A DNA stretch of 60,975 bases. It comes from Entrophospora sp. SA101 (taxonomy: Eukaryota > Glomeromycota > Glomeromycetes > Entrophosporales > Entrophosporaceae). The notes beneath the pieces were generated by a model. That model was given only the letters and a program-made list of their open reading frames with translations. It was not told the DNA's origin and searched no databases. How positions within the stretch are numbered: the first letter of the stretch is position 1; the number at the start of each line of letters is the position of its first letter. The DNA is taken from positions 513-61,487 of the forward strand of contig CAUDNR010004195.1 of the NCBI GenBank assembly GCA_958430865.1, written 5' to 3'. Positions 47,735 to 59,259 of this stretch are shown here, piece by piece. The position numbers were made by a program, and so were the translations under genes.

Positions 47735-48165
47735 GCAGCAGAAGCTACCTCTCCTTGTTCTCCACTTCTTCTTCTTCTTGGTTTTAAGTTAGCAGCCAAT
47801 AATTTTAAATTTCTTCGTCCTCTATCTTCTTGTCACTTTTCACTACATCTGAATTGTTATACAGAATTTGTGCCATAAATTTATGCGATTTTCTGTATTG
47901 TCTCGCCAACTTTTGTATTTTTAAAACCGAGTTTCATTAATCTCAAGACAATCTCTCATGTCCGATAAGTAGCCATTAAAACGTCTGCTAATTTTCCCAT
48001 TACAGACTTTTCCTTTGTTCCATCAACAACAAAAGTACTGCGGCAAGTCATCAATCTGAGCTCCAATTGAATTTTAACCAAATTGCCATTTCTTAAAATA
48101 TCTGAGCATTCCGGGTCCGATGGTAATGGTGAAAAATGGCAATTTACCTACCGATACACGTGTCG
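47735..48165 (-). pseudogene. PA2G4/EBP1-like pseudogene (methionine-aminopeptidase fold)
   Basis: Minus-strand pieces read CHFSPLPSDPECSDILRNG, NLVKIQLE, FVVDGTKEKSVMGKLADVL, LRLMKLGFKNTKVGETIQKI and then, after a large internal deletion, LKLLAANLKPRRRRSGEQGE. The order matches the ErbB3-binding protein 1 / proliferation-associated 2G4 family, a catalytically inactive aminopeptidase-like ribosome factor. Stops and frameshifts show it is dead. No intron interrupts the readable parts, so it may be a processed copy. Confidence 0.75.
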
Positions 48166-48169
48166 GAAA

Positions 48170-49231
48170 TTCGATTCCTTAAAATCACCAAACAAGAAAA
48201 AATAAGTTAAGGAAGATACAACAATTATTATTTTTAATGCATTGTGAAATATTTTTTGCTTTAGAAAAAGAATCTTGATCGATCTATCGTCCATCCTGCA
48301 TATATATGTGATTATTACACCATCAACCGATGATACAAACAATTTTTTCAAGCGTATGTGTCTATATCAAAAATAAACAAATATTACAATTGTTGAAAAA
48401 AAAATATTGATTTCACACATTGATTTTATCTTTTAAAAATTATGGATATTTCTTAAACCCTTTTGCGAACTAACGCAAGTATAATCAGTTACGTGGACAA
48501 TTGACCTTTTATTTATTCCATGTGAAAATTTCGATTGCTTTTTTGATTAATTTGCTAAATATTCCTCTCAACTTTTTGAAACTATAATTTGACATTACAC
48601 GACACGTGATAATAAATATTAAAAAAAGCACAAGTTAGTCAACGTCGTGCTAACATTATGTTAAACATACAAGTATTTTGGTTATAATATCTTTCTTTGT
48701 GATAATCTTTTAAACTGACAACTTTAACCTTCCCAGTTAACTTGGATATGCTGCTGCAGACATATTACCGAACTATAAATAATAGTTACGGCTATGTCGT
48801 AACTGTTGGAAAGATTTGCTCGTAATTGTTTATCTTTTTCCTTTTTAAGTAATACCAACCTGAATTAGTTAAATCAAAAAAATAACCTAGTATTAGGTAA
48901 CCTTATTTGGTGATCCTATTGTTGCTATGCCATATTAGTAGTCCTCAAGTGTTTGCGCCCTTAGGTCCATTAATGTCGACATTGCTCTAAAAAAACGTTT
49001 TCCACTGGCTGGTATTCTCTATATTTAACCCAGATAATGTAAGTTGCATATATATATTACAATCATGTTCTGAATTACTATTTTTTTTTTTTAGTGTCGT
49101 ATATATTCACGTCAAAAAATATATTTACAGTAGTATATTTATTTAAGAAGCAAAATTTATTATTTATTTCTATATTTATTTAATCACTACTAATATATCA
49201 TTGAATTTTTTATATAAACCAAAAAAATATT
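48170..49231. other. 1-kb region without a recognised gene
   Basis: AT-rich; no coding signal or clear repeat was found. It includes the 3' flank of the methyltransferase gene. Confidence 0.35.
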
Positions 49232-51065
49232 TCAAGAATGAAAATAACCTTTACATTTTTCAGCACCACATTTACAAATATATTTATATTTAAAATTATT
49301 ATCATCTTCTGCTATATAACTAGTACTTTCATCAGGATATTCAAGCGATCCATTATAATTGAATGTTAACTCTTCACCGATTCTAATATCTCTTTTTGTA
49401 AAAAATGCAATGTGGTGCAGTCTTATATCAGCATTATCATTCACCACAGGCACCACAATTAGATTAGGGTCGCATGAGTGATTTAAGAAATGTGATATGT
49501 TGCCATAATTACTGGCATCTATTGTATAAAGATTTAATTCGTCTTCTGATGTGAAATCAAGATCAAACAAATAAGTTCTTCCAACTTCATCATATGTTGC
49601 ACCTCTTATATCTGCCTCCTCTGTGGTTATCAGCTCGCCATAATAATATGTAATAAAAATACCAGATGGTATTTCTTTCATTGCTACAACACCCCAACCT
49701 TTCTCCATGAATCTTTGTATTGCTAATGGTACTGTACGTCCACGTTGAGTCACTCTATTATGACAATTAGCATCACAAGAACAGCTAGAGTTGCACTCAT
49801 ATATTGCATTTCCTGGCTTCAGACGTAATTTTTGTGATGATCTTTCATAGTTTAATTTTCCTAGATTATGTTCTTTTAAACATTTACATTCATTCCCTTT
49901 ACAATGTCCACCCTCACAATCACAACCTACTAAGCCACATTTTAAAACATCTGGTTTGGGGACTTTGTTTCCATATATGTAATAGTCAACATAGGTGAAA
50001 TTTGGAGGTTGTCCTTCATCATCTATCTCATTGATAACAGGAATCATTGGTCCATCCTTAACATTGTTATTTAGGAAAGCTTCAAATTCAAGAACGCCTT
50101 TGGTTTGACTTTTTGTCTAAATAAAGTACATGTGTGTAAATAAATATATGCGGATTAGATGATATAATATTTGAGGAGCAGAAAATATTTAAAAGCTTTT
50201 TCTCTCACACACTTACTATAAGCAATTCTTCAAAAGAAAATGGTTTTGGTTTTGATTTTGGTTTTGACAATCTAGATTTCTTTTTAACTGGCTTTACTTT
50301 TTTCTCACCTTTAAATTGTTTAATTAGTTCTGTACAATTAGTAAGATGTTCATATGGTTCCCTAATGAATATTTATGAAAATTAGTCAATCAATCTTGCA
50401 ATATAATAATAATAATCGTAATAAAGTAGAATTAATAGCATAAATGGTAAATTGAGAGAAGCTGCGCCTGGCCAATTTTGAGCATTAGATCTTTTTCATA
50501 TTAGAAACATGGACATATTTACTTTATGAAAATTTCTTTAAAGTTATAAAACATCAATTATAATAGATGGTTACTTTAAATGAAGCAGATCTAGATTTCT
50601 CAAAATCATGGATTTACTTCCATACTACATATATCCATTTATACAGATTACACTCATTTTACCATAATGATAATAACGATACTTTACCAAGTATTATAAG
50701 AATGATCATATCCCTCCCATTTTATGTAATAAAATAAAACTCCCTGTGCATGTATAATAAATAATAATGTAAATTAGTAAAAAAAATCATTTTTAAATTC
50801 AAATTCAAAATTCGGCATACTTTTACAGTTTTTTCATCTACAATTTGTTCAACCTTTACATATATGCAAATACGTGTATATATATCAATAAAGCAATAAA
50901 GCAATAATATACAAAGAGTTTCACAAATTAGTAATAAATCTTTAAAATGAAATTTTTCTGAGGGAAAAAGAATATTAACAAAAAATCATAATTTTCTTTC
51001 TTCTTTATTATTTTTTATTATATATAATGATTTACCTCATATTCCTCTTCAAAAAAATTTTCCAT
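49232..51065 (-). CDS. SUV39/Clr4-type histone H3 lysine-9 methyltransferase
   Basis: There are five exons: 51065-51036, 50853-50821, 50743-50688, 50361-50217 and 50116-49232, all GT-AG and in frame, encoding 382 residues. Residues ~9-56 form a chromodomain assembled across four exons (YEVEQIVDEKTVK, FYYIKWEGYDHSYNTWEPYE, LTNCTELIKQF). A Lys/Pro-rich linker follows, then a Cys-rich pre-SET (~148-207), the SET domain with GWGV, GELIT, YTIDASNYGNISHFLNHSCDPN (NHSCDPN at 300-306) and GEELTFNY, and a post-SET CKCGAEKC. This full architecture is that of Clr4/SUV39H1, which writes and reads H3K9 methylation in heterochromatin. The start is 443 bp from the divergently transcribed exonuclease. No key residue is missing. 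Confidence 0.92.
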
Positions 51066-51508
51066 TGCAGTGTTTTGATAGAGAGAGAAAATTTATTTTT
51101 ATTATTATTTTTATAAACTGAAAAAATTTGTGAAGGTCATGTATTTTTTATTTACAAAGATTTGCCGATTATTTTGCTTAAATTAATGATTTGTAAAACA
51201 AATGCATTTGCAATCCACGTGAAATTTGAATTAGCCAATCAATACAGCCAAAAATTTGATTATTATTTTCCATTCTTGTGTAACGGATTTCCTTATTTAT
51301 TATACGAGCGCGTCAAACAAATAATTTGCTTTTGTAGTTTTGAATTTTTAATGGGTGGTATTTTTTATAATCTCTCTCTCTCTACTGCGACAAATTTTTT
51401 TTATTTGGAAACTCGTGACATTATAAATGTAATTATACTTGTTTTGGAAAAAAATTTTATAATAAACAAATAAACGCGACTTTTTAAAAAAAAATTTTTT
51501 TAAAATTA
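51066..51508. promoter_or_regulatory. 443-bp divergent promoter region
   Basis: It separates the start codons of the methyltransferase (minus) and the exonuclease (plus). It contains a CT/TC run at 51372-51386. The frame at 51162-51473 is not recognised and is probably chance. Confidence 0.45.
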
Positions 51509-52004
51509 ATGATGAATGTTTTCAGGTGTTTCAGGTAAAAAAATTAATTTTATTTTATTTCTTAAAGCAAAATACCAATTAACTATAATTTATTATTATT
51601 ATCATTTGTAAACATAAAAAAGAAATATCAATGTTTTTCAACAAATAAAAAGAAACGATATAAGAAAATTTGAAATTTTTATAATCAGCAAAAAAAGATA
51701 TTTTGGGCAAGTTGCTTTGGGAATTAATGGCAATAAAATTGATGATTTTCAATCTTCTACTACCAAACTAGCTTCTACTGTTGCATTGGCTTCATCGCCA
51801 TCGTCATCATTATCGTCGTCGTCGTCGTCGTCGCCGTCATCATCATCATCGATACAACAAATACATCCAATTCCTGCAACTATTGCAACAACAGAGGAAT
51901 CAAACCTACCTATTTTATCATATAAGAAAGATAAAAAATACATTTTAAAGTACACTAGCTCAGAGCAACAAGCAAATGAATGGCTATATGAAAATAGGTT
52001 TATT

Positions 52005-52035
<31 letters not shown>

Positions 52036-53174
52036 ATTATTTTAAATAGTGATTTTATAGCATTATTTTTTAATCTAATAATAATAATATTATTATTATA
52101 TGCATGCACATTCGTGAATAAGTTCTCAAACATTTGGATTAGATCTGGAATGGAATCCATTCATACGAGATTCAAAAGTTTCTTTAATACAACTGTGTGA
52201 TGACTCCAACATTTACCTAATTCACATTGCTCGTATGAAATTAATACCATCAATTCTATATAAAATCTTGGAAAGTAAAGATATTTATAAGCTTGGTTGT
52301 AATATAAATAACGACGCGAGAAGATTATTCAAAGGTCACAATATAAAATGCAAAAGTTTATTGGAGTTGAGTTCACTTTGTTTACAAGTCAAACAAGAAC
52401 ATTTCCTAAATAGAAGATCAAGAATTATAAAGTTATCTAAAATGGTGGAAGTTTTGGTATGTTGTTTTTGGATTGAATTTTGTAACTAATGTAGAAATTT
52501 ATTTTACTTTTTTATTAATAATCTTACAAACTGTGTTAAGTATGAAATTGTTTTCTCTAAATTACAAGTTAAATCATGAAATAGCAAAACCTCGTCATAT
52601 TGTAATGAGCAATTGGTCATCTAATTTTCTTAGCGAGGCTCAAAAAGAATATGCAGCAACTGACGCATACGTTTGTATACGATATTATTATTATTATTGT
52701 TATTATTATTAAAATTAAAATTATTACTACTATTGTTGATTTCTAACCAACCCTTTTCCTAATTCTCAGGCAAATTATGTCTTAGCTAAAAGAATAGATG
52801 ATCTTCAATGCGAAGTAAATAATAGAGATGTTAATTATGAAATAACATTATATGATATAGATGATAATGGTATGAAGATAGAAACAAAATTGAATAATAA
52901 ACGTCTACGCGATGTTTGTCAAGATTTTTCAAACAAGCCTCATTATCGTCATCTTCTTCACCACCACCATCATTTTCATCATGATTATATGTCATCATCT
53001 GCTAAAGTTGCTGAAGTGGCCAAAGTTGCCAACGTTGCTACTAGTGCTACCTTAATTAATGACAACAATGTTTCAGCATCAAAATCAACAATAACAACAG
53101 TAACAACAGCATCAGAATTTGAGAGTAGTAATAGTTATTTTGTAGCCAAATTTCTTGTAAGTTATATCATTTGA
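51509..53174 (+). CDS. DEDDy-type 3'-5' exonuclease (RNase D/WRN-like fold)
   Basis: The model is join(51509-51534, 51689-51997, 52123-52456, 52569-52670, 52770-53174), 391 residues. Exo I is GLDLEWNP (Asp119, Glu121), Exo II KLGCNINNDARRL (Asp176) and Exo III SNW...LSEAQKEYAATDAY (Tyr251, Asp255), so all DEDDy residues are present. Before the domain lies a Ser/Pro stretch encoded by a (TCG/TCA)n microsatellite; after it come His-rich and Ala/Val-rich tails. The family removes nucleotides from the 3' ends of RNA or DNA, and the substrate here cannot be told. The first exon (8 codons) and the C-terminus after 53155 (a GTAAGT there could be a donor) are the uncertain parts. Confidence 0.82.
51800..51860 (+). 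repeat. (TCG/TCA)n trinucleotide microsatellite in coding sequence
   Basis: It encodes a poly-Ser run. A second array, (ATC)n, lies at 52005-52035 inside the following intron. Confidence 0.8.
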
Positions 53175-53705
53175 TTTTGATATATCGATGGGATAAAAAA
53201 TTTTACCTTTTTTCTTTCTTTTTTTTTATTTAATTATTTTTAAAAAAATTATATATTTAAATATAGTCGATTTTAATGTTATTTAACTTGAAAAATTAAT
53301 GATACAAACAACACTTATTTCTTCTAGCGGAATAATCTTAAAAAGTAATTAATATCAATATCAATTTGAATGAAATTCCTTTTTTTATTCACAATGAGGA
53401 GCAATAAAAGGGTAAAAGAAAATTGAGGCAAAGAAAGAAAACACGAAAAAAAGGGAATCTTTCATTCAAAAGTCTTGATAAAAAAAAAACCAAATTGAAT
53501 GGTAATCCTGAAATTTTAAAATCTTATTATATAATAATAATAATAATAATAACAACAACAACAATAAATCATCAATGTATATAAAAATTTTTAGGATTAA
53601 TTCTTTCTTTACAAATATATAATATTATCATTATCACTGCACTATGGTTAAAATCTTAAATTAATTTAATTATTATTTCATTAATGATAAAGTAATGCAT
53701 GATTT
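53175..53705. other. Convergent intergenic region
   Basis: It lies between the 3' ends of the exonuclease and CSN3 genes. An (AAT)n/(AAC)n microsatellite is at 53529-53566. No gene was seen. Confidence 0.45.
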
Positions 53706-56055
53706 TTATCCCATGTACTTCCCATCATCAAAACTATCGAATCCACCTCCAACCAAAAATTCTGGATCATCGCCAGGACCACCAGACATTATACCACTTC
53801 CATGTAAACTTTGGCTCTGGAAAGAATCAAAAAAAAAAAATATATATTATTATTACTACTAATAAACTAATACTAATATTAATTATTATTATTGCCAAAT
53901 AAATTTTATTGACCTTTGAGAGATATTCCTTGCTACAACCAATAATTTTATCTGTCTTAATAACGCGTTCACTGACACTGGTAGCTTTGTCTATTTGTTG
54001 TTCAAGCTTACTGATTGTATTTGAAGTATTGTAACGATCTGGATCATCATGAAATGATACCATACCATTTTGATCAGAATGACTAATAGTTGCAAATATT
54101 TGTCGAGATTCAATCTAATTAAAATAAAATTATATAAATCTAAATCTAAATCTAAAAAAGAATTATTTTCTTATTTTAAGAAAATAAATTCAATTCACCA
54201 TTTGTAAAACATAACCTTCGGCAATTTTATGTGCATTTGGACCTTCCAAACCAACAGTATCAGCAATATCAGTTAAAGATAATGTTAAATATGTTTGTGT
54301 TAATTGTTGAATATTGCGACTATAAATTGCATCTAATGTTTGTTTGGCCAACCCAAAATTATTATCCTAAAAAAAAAATTTTTTTTTTAATAAAAGTACA
54401 TTTTTATTTATAAAAAAAACCTTTCTTGAAAAATTACTTTTTTAAAAACTTCTATGGATTTATTGAATTCAATACGCAATTTTTTCACACTCAAAGCTTC
54501 AAATGCTGATGCATAATCTTGATATGGTTGACATTGGTTTTTAATTGAACGAAAAACTATAGAAGCTGTATATTTTGGGAGTGGCACAATCTTTAACAAA
54601 ATATAATCATCAATTAAAATAATAAAATAATAAACAATATTTGGAAAATATATTTCTTGAAAAAAAAAAAATATATTTACATTTCCATGCAGCAATAGTG
54701 AAATCAAAACAAATTTTTTATATGCCTCTAATTGAATTTGGCTGGTTATATTAACTGCAGGTGCAGATATTACCTATAATTAATTAATCAATTAATTATT
54801 AATTTTTTTATAGAAAAGGATTAATTTAATTATTTCTTTTATATAGAAAATTTATTGCTCCAAAAAAAATCCTTACCAACTTTAAAAAATACAAGGCACG
54901 TTCGTATTTCTTTAAACCTATATACACCATTGCACCATAATAATGATAAAGCAAATGATCTTGATAAGTTATACCAGTTCCCTAATTCAATGTTATTAGT
55001 GAACAAAAATAATAAAAATGTAAATTTGGTAAATTCTATCAATATAGATCAAATCAATAAAAACATATATTTGAAAAAAAAAAAAGATTACCACTAATTC
55101 TATCTCTGTAATATCTGTATCTAAAATTTGAAGAGCTTGTTTATAACATTTTGAAAGCAAACATTCCTTCATAATCATAATTGTAATTAAAAATCAATAA
55201 ATTCAAAAAATATAACATAAATAAATAAACAAGAGAAGGGCTTTAGTAATCATTTATACCTTGATAAAAACTTGATGAACATTTGTCAAATGTTTAGGAC
55301 TTGGCGCATATCTTAAAAGTGCATTTGCGATCGGTTTAATCGTTATAAAATTCTAAAAATTGTTTTAATTTACAAAAATAATAATACTAATGATTAATAC
55401 ATCTAAAAATATTCATTCATGACGATGATGGTTATGATGATGATGATGACTATAATTATAGATGATACTTTGATACTTTTTTTTTAAAAAAAGTCATTAG
55501 TATTATTATGGCTAACTCCTTACTTTTTGGTATGCTGTTGCTAATCTAGTAAGTCCTTGAACAACCTGGAGAACTATAATAATATATAATTAATTGATTT
55601 TAATCTATATACTTGTAGATATATAGCTATGTAGATATAGATGCATACATTTATCTGGCACCAAATGAACTTGTCTGGAATCAAATACAGACAAGAATTG
55701 AATGAGATTTTGTACTAAACGTGTGGGATTTGGATCTTCAGTATGACATCGTGCAGCTCTAATAAAATTAAAAAAATAAAATAAAAAAATTACAATGATT
55801 ATAAATTTTATTACAACTATCTAATTTTTTGTTAACCTACAAAAAATAAGTATATGCTAAACTGGAAGTACTTGGATCCAAAAGCTCAAGAGGATCTTTA
55901 TCATCTGAAGTAGATTGCGTAAAAACTTGTGGTTGGATTTCTTTTAAAGTTGGAGCTAATTGTTTACTAATTGTATCAAAATTATCAAGTTCTGCAGTAG
56001 ATGAAATGTATTGTAACAGATCGTCTATAGTATTTGGAGTTTGTTGTGTTGGCAT
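53706..56055 (-). CDS. CSN3: COP9 signalosome subunit 3 (PCI protein)
   Basis: About eleven exons run from ATG 56055 (MPTQQTPNTIDDLLQYISS) to the stop at 53706. Readable exons in order include ARCHTEDPNPTRLVQNLIQF, VVQGLTRLATAYQK, NALLRYAPSPKHLTNVHQ, CYKQALQILDTDITEIEL, YQDHLLYHYYGAMVYIGLKK, YKKFVLISLLLHGN, a PCI region (QQLTQTYLTLSLTDIADTV, AEGYVLQMIES) with SFHDDPDRY, and the Gly/Asp-rich tail SGGPGDDPEFLVGGGFDSFD. The motif order is that of CSN3. The signalosome removes NEDD8 from cullins and so resets cullin-RING ligases. Subunit 3 is structural. Introns are short (about 60-110 nt) and frames join cleanly where checked. Confidence 0.9.
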
Positions 56056-56509
56056 TTTGAAATTTTACTGAAATAATAAAATTTTATCATTTTTGATTGC
56101 ACGAACATTATTTTGCACTAATTTTGGGGTGCGACCCCAGACAATATCGCATTCTTAAATGGCTAAAGTTCAATCAGCAAGTTTATTATTATTATATATA
56201 TCAATTAATAGCGGTTTTATCCTGTGGCTACTCATTTCTCAAGGGAACAACAATGGATGTCAAAGTTTTGTCTCTAGAGTGGTTTTATTGTATTAATTCG
56301 AAACTGAGTCTGTTTTTTTCTCCAAAGTAAATTCCATATTACATACAGTCCTTTGTGATATTGCTATGTCGCGTTACCATTGCCATGCAATGCAACCCTC
56401 CCTATATAGATGATGTATAAATAAATTCTAATAATTTGGTATTTTTTGAAAATTTTCCCTAATTGCATAACTTAATTGTGCACATTTCTATAATAAAACT
56501 ATCAGTAGT
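56056..56509. promoter_or_regulatory. Upstream region of CSN3
   Basis: No other gene is supported; a plus frame at 56097-56330 is unrecognised. Confidence 0.35.
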
Positions 56510-56890
56510 TCTTTTGAATCTGGATTCAAAAAAATAACTTTTATCCCAATCAAGCGGATTATAACCACCAACTAATTGATCTGAATTACAAGAATTTTGT
56601 TGATACGATCACATTTTAAACCATCTCTACTATTATAATATAAAGTCATAAATTCATATTTGACAAATTATATGGTAAATTTTTTCGATCAACCCAACTT
56701 GAACAAAGCAATGTAAATTTTGATTAATTGTTGCTGATTCAAGTTCTGCAATTATTGATTTACTTTTTGGATTTCTTTGATGGTAATAAGTTTAAGGCTC
56801 ATTGTTCATCAGAAGCTACATAATAGTCTGAAATAATTTCCCATAAATCCTTAGGAAAAAGCTTTTATTTGGAATTTAAAGAGATATCTT
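56510..56890 (-). pseudogene. TLDc-domain gene fragment (BTB-TLDc family)
   Basis: Read on the minus strand it gives remains of the segment between BACK and TLDc and of the first half of TLDc: SWVDRK-like, YEFMTLYYNSRDGLK, CDRINKIL and DQLVGGYNPLDWDK. Frameshifts and deletions break it, and both the BTB part and the C-terminus are missing. It resembles BTB-TLDc gene 2 more than gene 1. Confidence 0.7.
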
Positions 56891-57938
56891 TAAAATAAAA
56901 TTAAATCAGAATTTTTACATTGCAATACCTGTACTTTATCAATTATAACTGATCAATACAATAAGAAAATTTAAAATACTTGAAGATCCCTTATATATAC
57001 AATTTCCTACTGGCATCTGTCAAACACCAAGATGATGGTGTGTACCAGATGTTCATAAGGCTGTCCAAGATAGATGTAAAGCTGATGCGACAAACCATTA
57101 GTAGAAATCATAACAATATGTTTTAAAACACTGAAGACAAATTTTGCATAGCTCAAGATGATATTGACATTTTAGTCAACTTACCTAATCTCTAATTTCT
57201 TGATTCGATTGCTGTTGCTGATCCAACAGCTATCTTCATTCGATGTAACAAGACAATTTTTAACACTTTCAACAATTTCACCAGTAACAATGGTTTGGCT
57301 AAACAAATTCTTGCTACAGTTGGGTCTGGTAAGGATGTATTGGGCTGTGCTAATATTGGGCTGTATTAAATGTGCATTAGATTGAGGGTGCGTATATGCC
57401 AATACTTTTATACAAGATCTATCTTTATATGTATATTTATAATAAATAAATTTTTTTTTTTTTATTTTAGATGGCAAGGTAGAAGATTCATCAAAACCAC
57501 CAGGAAAATCCCTGTAGAAAATAAACATATGGAATGTATAAGAATTTCCCTATATTTGATACAGAATAAATTTTTATATTTTATTATAATTATAATTGTT
57601 AATGGATGGTTCAATTGACCAATAATTATTTATATGTTAACATGTCTAAATTACAAAATAATAATAATACAATGTGATCTTTGAATAAATTTAAGTGATT
57701 GTAAAGAAACTTTTAAAGACAGGAAGTTATATGTTAGTATCATACTTGGCATTAGCAATAATAATATCTTTGAGGTTTTTAATTTCTAAAAAACAAATAT
57801 TTTTCTTTCATAGGTTAATTAGAATTGATTAAATTTTGGAAATAAAATTTAAATAATAACAATAATAATAATAATAATAATAAATTATTATTTTTATTTT
57901 TATAAACTAAACTATAATCAAAGCTCATTCGTTTACAG
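56891..57938. other. Region without a recognised gene
   Basis: Around 57200-57380 both strands hold open frames of 60-115 codons (plus: LAKQILATVGSGKDVLGCANIG), possibly a fragment of a gene, but I could not assign it. An (AAT)n microsatellite is at 57857-57885. Confidence 0.3.
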
Positions 57939-58651
57939 TTATGTCCTTGAGATGACACGAATATTATTATCTTTTTGAAAAGCAATAAATTCTTCTTCCT
58001 TTTTTTTATAATTTTTAACTAATTGATCTATTACACCTTGAATCTAATTAAAAAAAAAAAATCCCCCTGTTACTATTATTATTGTTATTATTATAAATTA
58101 ACACACATAAGAAAGTTACCATATCATAATTTGTTTGTAATGCTGGTAAAACATCTTTAACAGTCCGTTCAGCTAATACTCCACCAACAAGTCGAAAACA
58201 TTTACGATCACCACTTAATGGAGCCAATGTATCAATCACAGCTCTAGGTATAAGATGAATGGGTAAACATTAAATAAAAGATGATTATGATTATTCCAAA
58301 TTTTTGGTTTTTTTTTCTTTTGTCTTTAAAAAGTTATTATTTATTTTATTTCGTTTCAAATATTTTTTGCTAAAAAAAAAAGTACTTGTGTTCTTCAGAT
58401 TCAGATTCTAGTTCTCCTAGTTTTTGTGCTATATTCTGTAATTCCGATTTCAATGCATTAAATTGTAAAGTCACCTCTAAAAATAAATTTTAATACCACA
58501 AAAAATTATGTTTATAATAATAATTATTATTATTTAAAAGAATGAAATTCTTAAAACAAGTTTCCTATAATTTCTTTTGCTTACCTTGATCAGATAATTT
58601 TTTCTTGTTAGAAGATGAAGAGGAAGGAGAAGGAGAAGTAGTGGAAGACAT
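57939..58651 (-). CDS. PFD2: Prefoldin subunit 2
   Basis: Four exons, 58651-58585, 58476-58386, 58243-58120 and 58043-57939, encode 128 residues with all junctions in frame. After a Ser-rich N-terminus, the first helix (TLQFNALKSELQNIAQKLGE, ESESEEHK) leads into VIDTLAPLSGDRKCFRLVGG with VLAERTVKDVLPALQTN, the signature of PFD2/Gim4, and the second coiled-coil helix (KKKEEEFIAFQKDNNIRV). Prefoldin is a hexameric cytosolic chaperone that hands actin and tubulin to the CCT chaperonin. Length is normal for the family. Confidence 0.95.
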
Positions 58652-58714
58652 CTTTTATTTTTTTTAGAATGAACTAAATCTAAATACTAGTGGTGGTACA
58701 AAAAATTTGTTGTT

Positions 58715-58990
58715 GATAATACCGCCTGAACTTTTAACACAAACATTTAAATACCCTGAGAATGATTATAAAACTCTATACCCCTTGTATTATTGTTAGT
58801 AAAAAATAGCAGAATCTCAATATCCCAATTTATGAGGAAGACCTTTTATTTCAGGAAACAGCATCAAATTATTGATTAATTGTTCAGTAGCAGCAGAAGA
58901 CTTCTTGAAGAATAATTGAAGTTTGATTTATTGGTGAAACCACCATTATATAATTATGCTGAATTTGGAACCAAATTGGCTTTTCATATT
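58715..58990 (+). pseudogene. F-box-like gene relic
   Basis: IPPELLTQTFKYPENDYKTL resembles the opening of the F-box proteins abundant in these fungi (LPxExLxxIFxxLxxDYKTLxxC). A distant LYNYAEF fits the later PLFNYxSF segment. Many stops intervene. Confidence 0.4.
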
Positions 58991-59259
58991 TTAAAAATGA
59001 TTCAAGTAATTGGCCTAAGTTTATTGTATTTAGACAACTATCTGAAAATTTAAGACTGATTTAAGATGTAATAAGTTGATTAATCATCATAGATTTGACA
59101 CTTGCTTTCAAAATCTTTCCATGCAATTTTGAATTCATTGATGAATTAACAAGTGCTGGTAAAAATAAAATTAATGGCCGTTTTATATATGATGGTTATC
59201 ATCTGGCTCAACTAATTAAAGCACAAAACAAAATCAAACATTTGCTTATTTATTCATAG

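Noticed and set aside
51749..52036. Minus-strand frame starting with a Met run and an Asp-rich end
   Set aside because: It is the shadow of the (ATC)n and (TCG)n arrays of the exonuclease gene.
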